A stretch of DNA of 64,000 nt from Laguncularia racemosa (taxonomy: Eukaryota; Streptophyta; Magnoliopsida; Myrtales; Combretaceae), in assembly GCA_037954665.1 (NCBI GenBank), contig JBBMOL010000197.1:558001-622000 (forward strand). The letters are read 5' to 3'. The position numbers were made by a program, and so were the translations under genes. Shown in pieces: positions 10,121-22,377 of the stretch. Below the pieces are notes generated by a model. That model saw only the letters and a program-made list of their open reading frames with translations. It searched no databases and was not told where the DNA came from. Position 1 is the stretch's first letter; each line of letters opens with the position of its first letter.

Positions 10121-12644
10121 CCCTTCTTCTGTATGAGGTCTCCCCTTGGGCGGAGTCTTGGGAAGTGCATTGGTGCCCAATCCAACTTGTCCCTTATAAG
10201 CATGAAGTGCATCATATATGTTTGGTCTTAATGTGTCAATCTATACCAATTGGGTATAGAATGCATCATATCAAGCCTAAGCGAGGTAGCCACTAGATAT
10301 GCGTGGGTGCATAGAATTTTGTATATTTGCCACTTCTGGCAATTGCATGTGCTACAGACAAAGTTGACAATGTGCGTTCGGCACCCTCCTCTTAACCTGC
10401 TAGCAATGTGATGACTAACAGTAAGGACTTCAAAAACTTTGTCATGCCTGCTGTAGTTGATAACCCTGTGGTTACTAGCTCATGAACTTCATTGGCCGAT
10501 CATTTAGGCCATATATTTAATGAAAATTCTACCTTTTGCTATATTCTTCAATGCCTTCATTCGCTTCTGCACGAAGTACCCGATGTAGTTATAGAACATT
10601 TTCTTCACTAAAGTAGTCACAAGTAAACCCTAAGTCCTCTTCAATATGGAGTTATAGCTTTCAACAACATTGGAGGTCATATACCCAAATCAATAGCAGC
10701 TATCATGAGCTAGTGTCCACATATCCAATGGCACATCGTCAAACCAGTCTAATGTATCTAGCAAAATCATCCCCACCTACTCCATCACATAATTCAACAT
10801 GCAAGATTGTACTTGTAACCCGACATATGTCACCAACTTCTTGCACTGGGTGTTTTTATGTGCTAAGTTGAAGTTGCTCGCAATGTGTTGGAGGCAAAAC
10901 CACCATACTGCAAATGGAGGCCACCATCCATTTGCTGCTTTTCGAACTGCTGATCTAATGCCTACGTGTCTGTCCGATATGAGGCAAATGGCTTCACAAT
11001 CTTCATGCTTGTCAACGACATATTCCTTCAGTTTTCGTAAAAACCAACCCCATGTCTCAACTGTCTCTTGATCATCTATAGCGAATGCCAACGGAAGCAT
11101 ATGATTGTTGCCATCAACGCTATAAGCAACTAGCAACTTATGGGTATACTTCCCATATAAAAAGGTGGCATCAATGGTAACAATAGGTTTGAGGAATCTC
11201 TACGCTACAATGTACAGGCTAAAGACCCAGAATACCCACTTTAAAGTGGACACACCGGGGGTACTTGATTTGCTCCACCTCCAATCTATTCGTGTTTCGG
11301 GATTCATATTTTCTATTGCATTGAGAAGTTTTAGGAGTTCATCATAAGACTTCTCCTAGTTCCCATATACGAGCTTAACGGCATGTTTTTTTCCCTCCCA
11401 AGCCCATCTCCTATTGATCTTGTAGCCTAATTCCTGTTCGATAACAAAAGTTAGCTTGGCCACCTTCGTATCAAGATTCTCCCTAACAAGATTTACAAAT
11501 CAGTTGGTAAGGAGATTGCAATCCAACTGTGGGTGATCTTGACTAATCAATCGGTTATTGCATGAGTATGGACCCTCAAATCTTGTCACCATGAACATGC
11601 CCTCTAACTTCTTCTTTTGAGCCTTAAGCCTTCATTTACAACTGTCATCCCTTCTTAAATAGTAAATAGACCACAATAGTTGGCTATACTCTACAACAGT
11701 GAAGTTGCAATGGTTCTTTACATGGTAAAACTTCACTGCTTGAATGGCATCTGCTTTCATCCCGATCTCATGCCCCTATAAAAATTGCCACTATTGCTCA
11801 AACCACTACAAATATCGGTTTGCTCTTACTTGAAATAAATGTAACCACTATCGCACCCATAATTATAATACGAAATAAGATCTCTAATTGGCATGGTAGG
11901 TGGTTCAGCCAACTCTGCTCGATCTATTGGTTGTCTTAAGTAGGTATGTACGATTGGAGACTATTCTTCCGCTACTTTATCCCCCTCATTCTCACTCTCC
12001 TCATTTTCCTTGTCGAAACTCTCCTCGTTATCGCTGCTCTCCTGCTTAACACCCATTCTACCATCGATGTCAGTTGCGACCTTCGCTCTCCCATGAACCA
12101 TGTACAAATCCCGTGTCTCTGGTTACTGTAATACTGGAGTAATTGCTCTTTCTATTTCATCCTCATCATTTACTTCCATGGGGTTTGGAATTAAGGATTG
12201 AAATGTTGACGACTCTAGCTGCATTTCTGCAATGTGATGTGACAACTGTAGTTGATTGCTTGTATCGAATGTTTGCCTTATCAAGAGGCCTCTCGAATTA
12301 TCATAAATTCTTATGAATAATTGTTATATGCCACGATTTCCATATAATTCAACCATTTCAATAAAATTTTCAACATATTTGTTGTCTCTGATTGCCATCA
12401 ACATAACATGTATTGCCCTTATGGAACATAGGATGCCCGTGAATTATCTCAACCCTTACTTCGGTTGGATCAACTTCGATGTTGTAACATATTCTATATA
12501 AAAATTCATTGTACTTGACTTTTTCTTTATTTTCAACTTCTTTACTAAATCCCTATGATACTCTAACCCCCAACTATTAGCCATAATATTACCAAATGCA
12601 TGGATCATCAACTTCACGTAATCAACCATTTTTTCCCTATCCAT
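10121..12644 (-). pseudogene. Mutator-like (MULE) transposase relic, C-terminus cut by element A
   Basis: Read on the minus strand from ATG at 12644. The N-terminal half is frameshifted and stop-ridden, with the MuDR-type run FEGPYSCNNRLISQDH near 11570. The DDE core at about 10777-11190 contains TIDATFLYGKY, NHMLPLAFAIDDQET, LISDRHVGI and the CLQHIASNFN helix. Near 10320 comes a SWIM-like CNCQKW...CTHA zinc motif, then a K-G-R-P tail up to 10121, where element A begins. Transposases of this family cut and paste elements with long terminal inverted repeats. I could not find the inverted repeats. The gene is broken and non-functional. Confidence 0.82.
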
Positions 12645-15481
12645 AGTATATATAAATTATAAGTTTTTTTAATAAATATGAAAATTTCCAATAACAAAAT
12701 TCTAAAATTTTCAACAAAAAATTAAATTTCCATAATATTTCCAATATTAAAATTTTTCCACATTATTGGCAAATGATCAGATATTACAAATTTTCATCAC
12801 AATAATTTTATTATAATTTTCAAAAATATTTATATAAAAAAATTTCAGAATAATATTTTTAAAAATTACCTGTCATTTATCATTTCAATTTTGATTTCAA
12901 TTTCAATTTTTGTCTGGTTATTTCCAAACAATTTTTTTTTTCAAATATTTGTTTGAAATTATTTTTAATTATATTTTCCACTAAATTTTCGTATAATACT
13001 GCAACAATTATTTCATATTTTACATATTTCACATTCTTTACAACACTCAATCCTCATTCTAATACAAAAATTAATATTATATGTTACACATATAACATCT
13101 ATACAAATAATATTTAATAAATTATAATATAATAATATCGAGTAATTTTTTTTATAAAATATACAATAATACCAACTTTTTTAAAAATCTTACATCACAT
13201 ACAAACACAGACAAAAAAGCTTCAATACAGATAAAAAACTTCAACTTTTTTGAAAACAAAAACATACCATAACTAAGATTAGTTGCCCAGAAACACTTAG
13301 ATCTAGGCAAATATTTATTTCTCGTGCAAAATCATTCCTTCTTCTTTCTCTTTCCTGTGTGTGAACAAGAGAAAAATAAGATCTAAGTTAGCGGGTATTT
13401 TCTGTGTGTTTCATATTTATATTTTTAAGTTTTCATACTGTTATCACATGTTATAAATCAATGGTGAGAGTAGATCGAATAAAAAATTAGATGGTGAGAT
13501 GGGTGGTAGTTGAACTGAAGGCGCAGGTTGGGTTTGTGCCTTCATCATGATTTTTTTTTTAATACTAAACTCGCATAGGGGATTCGCGACTTCACAATCT
13601 ATTTTTGTAATATGTTTTACAAATATAATATTTACGTAATTTAAAAAAATAATATTTAAATATGTTATCCGATTAATGTTACTAAAGATGAAGTAGATAC
13701 TGCACCACGTGCTCAAGGGCTTTCCGTTTGTTATATTAGGTTTTCTGATCGGGAGCTTGTTCTTTCTCTTATTAGAACATAGAAAAATAAAAGACTATAG
13801 CTATAACTTGACGACAAAACCTGAGAGGTAAAATTATAAAATTGTTTGAGCGAGTCTTGTAATCTTTTAGAGTTCTATATATTTTATACTTGTTATTCGC
13901 TAGCAATTATTATCATTGAACTTCTTTTAGCATATAAAGGTCGGTTGCCAAGGCCTAATAGTACAAATGGTGTATATTTTTCCCTCTCCCAAAAGCAATA
14001 CGATTCTTATTCCAATTTTATGTTGAAAACAATAGGTGTTTCTATATATTTGCAGTGTACATGTTGTCTCTTTGTCAATACTTTGTATATAAAAGTATTT
14101 TAAAATGAATGTTGTATTGTATTTGAAACATATCAAACTCAAGATTTGTCCGATTATGATGTTTGCTTCCGGATAATTGTTATATCTAGAGAAGGACAAA
14201 AAGGTGGGTAAATTTTTATGCATCTATTTTAACAATTATATATATATATAAGAAATAAGGGAAATACATTAAAATAATGTAATTTTTAAAAAATAATCAC
14301 ATAATAAGATACATGGCAAAATAATTCATAAAATAGATGGTAAAGGTGTGGACGGTATTCATGCCTTCAATACAATTTGTATTGAAAGTGCAGATCATGT
14401 TTTCACTTTTAAGCAAGTACAATTTGTATTGAAAGTATGGACTGTGTGTGTGCCTTCAAGCAATTACTCTCCCACAATAATTCCTACCAATATCCCACAC
14501 CGTCTAATAATTTTATCTAACTTCCCCCACCGCCTAATAATTTCATCTAATCGTCACCTTATTTCTTATAAACCTAAACTTGTAAACCTACAAAAACAAA
14601 TGCAAACCTACAAACTTATATCACAGACATAAAAACTATAGTACTACATGTGACAATGTCTATACCTATAATATAATAACATAAACCCACTGAAATAGAA
14701 TACATTCATTTACACTCCCTCCCGCAAACTCCCTTTCTCCTTCTTTTCTTGCATTCTTACACAAGTTTTGTTTGAAGAAAGAAAGCTTGTAGATCTATGA
14801 AGAGTCAAAGGATTATCAACCAAATTCAACAATATCACTGAGATTTTCCCAATTTTTTCAAAAAAAAAAAAAACCTTGATTAAGCTATATCTTGATATAT
14901 ATTTCAAAAATTAAAGTTTTATCCTTATTATGTTAGTTTTCATCAATTCACAAAACTTTAGATGTGATTCTTCGTAGCCTTTTGTTTTTTTTTAAATACC
15001 AGTACTTTTAATTAATTTAGAGTGTGTTAAACATGATTTATGTAAATTTTGTAGTACATAAAATGTGAAGAAGATGAACATTATGCTCACTTAAAATTTC
15101 ATATTAATTTTAAATATAAAAATTTGGTTTATTATTTAAATTGTTATAAAAATTATTTGTGATTAAATAATCGTTAAAAAATTAATCTAAAAAAATCTAT
15201 TCATGAAAATGTTAATATTAATTTTTTTAATTGAAAAAAAAATTAATTATGAATTTAATAATTTGAAAAAAAAAATTCAACAAAATTAAGAAATTTTGAA
15301 TTTATTAGTTTTTTTTTATAAACTAATCTTTCTTTTGCTCTTATGTAAACTTTCAAATCTTTTTCAGAAATTTTTTTTGAAAATTTTAAAATTAAAAAAA
15401 AAATTGTTACATGGGAAAAAATGATCATTGTTATAGTTAAACAACTGATATTAGCTATTATTGTAGATTAGTTGATTATTT
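12645..15481. other. AT-rich DNA without recognisable genes
   Basis: Strongly AT-rich, with short poly(A)/poly(T) runs and a TA-dinucleotide run near 14230. A short phrase (TACAATTTGTATTGAAAGT) is repeated near 14370 and 14418. No coding sequence, RNA gene or TE end can be supported. Part of it may be the 5' flank of the MULE relic. Confidence 0.6.
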
Positions 15482-15790
15482 ATGTATGTTTTGTATAGGA
15501 TAAGAACGGGTAACTATGTTAAATTTCTAGTCCACGTATCCACTTGGTCAACTCATGAGATGGGAGGAGCAATGGTACTCCTTCAGGTGTGGGCATGTCA
15601 TAGATTCCCTCATATAGCGCTTATCAACCATCATGGACTTGTTGTAGAGGCTGGAGCTCCCTTGGCCATACGATGGAAGACTAGCCTAACACTGGGGATC
15701 ACCTAACCCATGTTGTTATCGCTTAGTGGGATGCTCTCGATAGGCATATTGTTGATCAAGTATTTCTTCAACCTTCTTTCAGTTTTCCAT
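15482..15790 (+). pseudogene. Plant mobile domain (MAIN-like) relic
   Basis: The frame starting at 15482 includes STHEMGGAMVLLQVWACHRFPHI, matching the conserved 'GG...LLQLWAWERFP' segment of the plant mobile domain found in transposon-derived proteins. After a frameshift near 15695, the next frame gives a HVV..WDALDRHIVDQVFLQPSF segment, matching the following conserved part (typically ..YRDALDRQ..DQVIWEPY). The domain occurs in MULE-associated and retrotransposon ORFs and in a few host genes. Only about 100 residues are left, so it is a broken relic. The ATG used is only the first in frame. Confidence 0.6.
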
Positions 15791-18700
15791 TTAGCAACCT
15801 ATTGACAATTGGCATAACCTGTTGACATTTGGCAATAGCAACAATCTGCTAACATTTGGCAACAATAGCAACCTATTCCTATACGTCGTAAGACCGCAAA
15901 ACTTAGACGATCCCAAAATTGGGCTTAGGCATATGAATATGCAATATAGGCCCAATAGCTCCGACCGGATGCCAATGAGATGGATGATAGCTCGGCCTTA
16001 ATGCCTAGCACTTATGTCACACCATATCATCATTCCATTAGTGGTCTTTTCCCTATACCACCTGCTCTGCAAAAGAGACACCTTAGTAAGTAAATAATGT
16101 ATCAAGGTGAATTTTCATACCCTACTATAAATTGGAGTCTAGTGCCTCTACATGACTTCAGCGATGCCCTCCAGCATCATCTAACACAAGAGTCACACAC
16201 TCCTCTTGCTCTAGATGTACGGCCGGCTAGAGAGCAACCAAACATATTTTTGCGACTTGCACGACAATTCAAAAGTAGAAGGAGCAATAGGAGATATGAT
16301 ACTATTTTATCCTATTTGACATATAAATTACTATTTGAAAAATTTTAATTATTAACATCTTTTAATAAATTATTTTTTTTCTATTTTTATATCTACACTT
16401 TTATATTTTTTAACAATTGTTGCTAATTTTTTTAAATTCTTTTCATAAATTTTTGCGTGAAATTTATTTATGATTTTCTTTACATGATTTTTCATAAAAA
16501 AAATTCCAACAATAAATTTTCTCAAATTAATTTTCTTTTGTTTTAAAAAAATTAAAAGGTTAAATTAGAATAACAAAAAAAATATTTTCATAAATTTAAA
16601 AATTCTAAATATTGATTTAAAACTTACTAAAATATATTTTTTCCACAATATGTACTAAGGGCATGTACCCAAGATGTACATTCAAGATATTGTACTAGAA
16701 TATCATTCTGAGTTTATACTTTTCCTATCTATTTCACGAATTATTTTACTAAGTATTCTATTTTATGGTTATTTTTAAAAAATTATGTTATTTTAGTATA
16801 TTTTCCTGAGAAATAAAGTCCGCATATAAGATGTACGATACTACTTTCTTATATATCATAACATTAATTAAAGTTATTATTAAAAATAGGTATGCCGAAA
16901 TGTATTTATTTCTCCTTAGAGACAATGGTATGCGTGGGGGGTTGAAGATTAGGTTTTCAAACGAATCCAACTCCTACGATCATAAGACGCCACTAGATGG
17001 ACATGCTCCTCCTTCCCAAAATCAGCAACAGTTGCAGCCAGAGCATCAACGACCACATTCTGAGCTACGTGAAGCAGGGGGGTATACAGCAACATGTGCA
17101 GTGTTCCAAGATCCTTAATGTCCAAGAAGGACATCTCATGCTGATGTGACTATGAAAAGAGCCTTGCCAAAAATCAGTGAAATAAATAAGAACTATCGTT
17201 CAAAATTCAATGAGCCTTATTGCAGCGATTAAAAATAATAATAATAGTAATAAAAAAAAACATTTCGAAGAGAAATACATGGCTCATTCATATGAATATG
17301 GTCAATTATAGAGATAGGTTTCAAGGTGTAACACGAGCATTCTTTTAAAAGATTTTTTACTTTTTCTCAAAAATTTTGGTCACAGACCAATGTCTTCATG
17401 AATTTTTTATTTTTTAAATTGAATTTGAAACCTCAAAGAAAATGTTGAAAAATTAGGACTGGTTTATGATCTCATGAGCATCATAAATCATCTTGCAAGA
17501 GGTATTGTGTAAATATCATTTACATATTTAACTTATTGATTATCAATATTGGATTACTTTTTTTAATCATTATTTATTTATTCATTTATTTTTGCTTACA
17601 ACTTAATTATTCTATTAAGGGATAAAGAGATACTTCAATATTTTTTTTTTCAACTAGGTAATCAATTTTTGGTTACTTCATTGAAATAGACTCCTAGTGT
17701 AACCATGCAAAGGATTATGTAGATTCTTTTGATTTGGGTCACTATAATGATTATGAATATTATGGTAGTGTTTTACATCTTTGGTCATATTTTAGTATTA
17801 TACCAACTTTTCATTATCCGCATATTTTAAGAATGTCTTGTCACTTAAAAAAAAAATCTATTATAACTAGAGCATCACTACAATAAGTCAAGCCGCAAAA
17901 TCTGACCTTGACTCATCGCAGCATCCCCGTACGTTGCATGTTACATGTTTACAATATAATAATCATGAATAATTGGGTAATCTTGAATGTTCTTTTTTGT
18001 CATCTTATTGTAGTTATATATCAACAATTCAATGCTTTTCTTTTTCTTTTACCCCTTTATCAAGATATGTTACCATTTATCATTTTTTCCCCCTTAGGTT
18101 CCACCTATTGAAATGAATGGCTCCATTAAGATTAAGTTTGGACATGTTTCTGTTTTTGCAAAAAACAGTTCGTATTGTCGAATATTAGTTTTATGGCACC
18201 ATGTAATAATATTATCAAAATATTAGTTTTTGTATTAGTTCATATGTAATTGACTCAAGAGAGATGGATTTATTTTATGTAATGTGTTTTTAGTTTATGA
18301 TAATTGCTCTATTTTATGTTATTATGGATTTATTGTTCCATTGTTTATAGATCAATTTAAGAGTTACCAAGTAGAGGTAAATTGGATAAAATTAAACCGA
18401 CAATGATTTACGAAATAATATAGGTATAGATTAAGGATCGCCATATGTTATATAAGAGCGCAAAGCTTTAAAACTACAGCTACTTCTATGTATATGGGCA
18501 TTCCATTGGTAATGTTCCTCCAAGAATGGTATATACTGAGGAAATATTGATTAGAAGGGTGGGTACGTTTTTCATTTGAACTAAATCAAATCATAAAAAT
18601 GAAATTTGATTTTTTTTATCACTTCAAATCTAATCATATAGTTCAGTTTCAAAACTTTTTTAAATTATAAAATTTCGATTTGATTCTATTTGGTTTATAG

Positions 18701-20300
18701 ATTGAACCATAAATTATTTTCTAAGAAAGTATATTTACGTAATATATAGTCTCATATAAGTAATACTAAATTTATTTAACAATAATATGTATTGATATCA
18801 TATAAAAGATTAATAAAATCAATATTAAAATATCTAAAAGATTTCAAATATGTAATACAAGTAATTTATTCATCAAACTAGTATATAATATTAATTTTAA
18901 GTCAATATATATGCATATTTACTATATTATGATCATAAAATTTTAAAATTTATATACTTTTCAATAAATGTAAACGAAAAATTCTTTTAAATATTATGTT
19001 ATGATAAAAAAATAATTTTAGTTACAAATAAAATATTATTATACTTTTTCAAAACGGTTTGATTCAGGTTTAATAATTTTGTTTGAATTATCCCTCCATA
19101 GATAATGCATAAACCATATATCCACATGCTTCAAGCATCTTTTACTTATAATTATATATTTCCTAGGTAGTTTTTACTCAAAAGTAGTGGTAGACAAATT
19201 GGAATCTATCGTGCCCAAATCCATGCTTTTTCAATCAAGAATTCGATTCAAAAGTAAGATCATCATGGAACAATAGTAAAAATGAATCCATCACATTAAA
19301 TTTTGAAATGATCCTTTAATTGGAAAGCGAGATTTCATGGCTTATAATAGCGTCTCCTTTCAAAATTTCTCATGTTTACCTTTTTATAACCCTTCATTCT
19401 TTTCTAACCCAATTTTGACAAATTATACAAGTTTTTGACATGATATGCTACAGGGAAAATAAAGAGTAAGTGACAAAACGGTGAGTCTATTTATACCCAT
19501 TTAATAATATAAATTAACATTTTGATATTTTTTTTTCTCTCAAGATTTAAAGAGATCTTAGCGATATTATTCCCTCCAACAGATTAGATAATTTATATTA
19601 TTAAATTATAAGAATTTTCGCTTCCGACATGACTTTAATAGCAATATAGCTCTCTACAATCCGAATAAATCAATCACTAATTTATCGTTTTGCATGTATA
19701 TGACAAATTCATCAATCTTTCGACAAAATAATAAAGCTTTGTGCAGAATACTAATAAAAAAAGAAAAAAAGAAAAAAGAAAGAGATAAGTAATTCACGGC
19801 ATCAATTGATGTTAGAAGGTTATCGAAACAAAGGGATTTTCTATGCAATTATTTTGTGTAAATCCAATTTCATAAAAATAAGTAAATAAATGATTATGTA
19901 ATAATATCAGTTAGGTTTCGTGTTTAGACTAAAATTATGCAATATTAACTTATTAGAACAATGCCTGATTTATTTTGACATTAGTGGGTTGTTTTCATGT
20001 CTGTATGGTTGGGAACCAGAGCTGCAATACAAACTTCATACTGCATCATTAAATAGAGGCATGTGTGGATGCCTTTGTATATATATATATATAATTGCTA
20101 ATTGTTAAGGCAATAATATTTTTAACTTTCGATATTTCTCATTCCATATCATCAACATCATTGCAATAACTAAACTTCATGCACATCATATAAAATCATA
20201 TAATACCTCATATGTAAATAAGAAACACTAGATGTTTATATTTGATCCACCACACCGTAAAATTTGAATTTTGCTATCATTAGAAATTAACCTCATCATC
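15791..20300. other. AT-rich region, no supported gene
   Basis: Three imperfect copies of a 'CAACCTATTGACAATTGGCA'-like phrase lie at 15810-15870. Open frames at 16097-16348 and 16831-17118 have more balanced base composition than their surroundings and could be further remains of the mobile-domain gene, but show no motif I recognise. From 17160 on, the DNA is AT-rich with poly(A) runs and a TA run near 20080. I see no gene or element ends. Confidence 0.5.
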
Positions 20301-20735
20301 TGTTAGTTGCTCTAGTTGTCTCGAATTGGTCTTAAGCTAGATTGAGTTGATAAATTCAAGAATTCCAATTTACAGGATGGATAAACCTAAGCTATTAGGG
20401 CACCGAAAGTGTCTCTGGTACTTCAACTCCAATACTCAAGTTAGAAAAGCAAAATGAAGGTATATTGGCAATCAAAGTTTATGGGGAATACTTAACGCCT
20501 TATCTAGTTAGAGGGATCTCCTATCTACAGTATTGGTGTAGCATTATATTTTAGGCAAATAAATCTTCCTTGGAGATGCTCTGTGCATTCTAGGAAAAAT
20601 TCACTAAAACAAGTTCCTTAAAAAAGTTAGATTACTTTCCTAATCTATACAGACTAGCTTAGGAACTTCCCTAATATGTGATTTTATTCAAATATGGTAG
20701 GCCTCTAGGTTTTAGATAGATTTAAGCCTATAACA
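20301..20735 (-). repeat. 3' LTR of element D (435 bp)
   Basis: It aligns along its whole length with 55375-55754, apart from about 55 extra bases near 20400-20455. In the minus orientation it starts TGTTATAGG and ends ..CTAACA. The shared blocks include AATAAATCTTCCTTG and GCAATCAAAGTTTATGG. This layout is typical of Retand-like LTRs. Confidence 0.75.
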
Positions 20736-20751
20736 CTTGCCTTCCACTCTC
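20736..20751 (-). other. Polypurine tract of element D
   Basis: On the minus strand it reads GAGAGTGGAAGGCAAG directly before the TGTTATAGG start of the LTR. This fixes the orientation and tells the 3' LTR from the 5' one. Confidence 0.7.
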
Positions 20752-20806
20752 ATTAGTGATTAGGCACTGATGAGAGTAAAAACCATGGTGAATTCCTTTC
20801 TCATAA

Positions 20807-21692
20807 TGATGTGCCTACAATTTGATTGCAAGAACACCAAACCAATTCCACAAAAATACATGACACCAACAAGTACTTAAACCCTAAATTTTAAATGATA
20901 TTCACGCAATTTACAATGAAAATCAATTGTAATACCAAAACAAGTCAAACGAACAACACAATAGAGTCCAATTTTCAACTAAAATGGCGTGAACCTTAGA
21001 TTAGATATGAAACCCTAATTGGTGTGAAATATGAACACAACAAGAACAAATCCAATCACTCACTAAATATGACACACTAGTAATAATTGCAATCAACTTA
21101 AGAAATTTGATATTACTCACAAATTCTTAAGCCAATCACACTACAATTCCACACATGAAATTGATAAGAGATGAGATTTGCATGCAAGGACTCTCCTTAC
21201 GGCAAAGTGTTTGATATTTTCAAAATGTCAAAAGGTCCCATACAAATCCTAGTTAGCAAGTATTTATACTTGCTCCTATTAGGGTAAAAACCACATGAAA
21301 ATTACAAATAAACCACTTAGGTGGCTGGTTCCAAGAAAAGAAATTACAAATGCTAAATGAAATGGCCAATTCTCAAAACAACAATTACAAGTACAAGGTT
21401 CTTCAAGTGGCCGGTTCTTCAATTCAATTGAGTAATTTGTTGAACCGATTCTTCTTTGATATATCTCGATCCATGAATAACCCACAAGCTGAGTTTTAGT
21501 GAGTTTGTCCATCGCCCTATAATACCTGACAAGTATGCTTGCTAGAATGCATAACAAATAAGTAATAGAAAAGAAGTTAGTATACAAATATTTCTGGGAT
21601 CAATTTGTTCAAAGAGAACCCTCATCGCCAAATTTTGTAACTCTTTGGCTCTTGCCCTAGTGATATGTCTTGTAGGATTTTAATTTCTATCA
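20807..21692 (-). repeat. Solo LTR I, F family (886 bp), inserted in element D
   Basis: On the minus strand it starts TGATAGAAATTAAAATC and ends GTAGGCACATCA, like the LTRs of element F (TGATAGGAATC...GCACATCA). Internal blocks match F, for example CTCAGCTTGTGGGTTAT and GCAAGTATAAATACTTGC, which holds the TATA box. It is flanked by CATAA and GATAA, a 4-of-5 target duplication. No internal coding sequence remains, so it is a solo LTR left by recombination. Confidence 0.82.
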
Positions 21693-22377
21693 GATAACAA
21701 TGCCTAGATGTGTTTAACAAGCTATGCTTCGGCCAAGAGGCATGGATCTGACTTGAGGAGTGTCTTAGTTGACCTCGACGTTCAAAGCATTCGCACTAAG
21801 TCCTTTTGACGAGCTACCTCTTTGGTTATACTACTTTGGTTAGGTAAACCTAGGCTAAGGAGTGACTCATATGGGAAAAAGACACCCAACTAAGCTAATT
21901 GAGGGAATCTAACCCAAAGTTTGCTTAACCAAAGCGATGTTCATGTCATCAAGTTGTAGTGAGCAATTGTCAAGTTTTAGGTTGCCCCCTAAATTCTATA
22001 GAGGAGAGAAGTCTATTAGATGCACTTTTATCTTTTTTACTATCAAATTCAAATCCCATATATGCACATGCAAATCTATGCATTTAATGCATAGAGACAC
22101 ATAGCAAGATGGGGAACAAAGTAGCTGCAAAGACAAAAAAATCACAACCCTTCATTATGGCAACAAGACACATGTTGCAATATTTAGTGCTCTCAAAAAT
22201 TGCACATGTCCTTCCTAACTACTTATATAAGGGACCAAAACAACATTTTTCACACTTTCACATCCTTTGTTTTCTTAAATTGCCTTCAAATCTCTTCAGC
22301 TTTTATCACAAACTCACACATCCAATCAATCTTCTTGAATTGCAATAATAGATGAGACAGGGCCTTCAAGTTGACCT
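21693..22377 (+). promoter_or_regulatory. Leader and putative promoter of the antisense ORF of element D
   Basis: A non-coding stretch precedes the antisense ORF. TATATAA at 22224-22230, followed by GGGACC, lies about 150 bp before the ATG at 22378. A transcript starting near 22255 would have a leader of about 120 bases. An independent promoter for this antisense ORF is an inference from the TATA position only. Confidence 0.4.

Noticed and set aside
17876..17900. CACTACAATAAGT near 17876 as a CACTA transposon terminal repeat.
   Set aside because: No inverted partner and no transposase nearby; a short match is expected by chance in AT-rich DNA.
20301..20735. Perfect support for D as one element.
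   Set aside because: Flanking 5-mers do not match and the LTRs are very diverged, so it is reported with reduced confidence rather than as certain.
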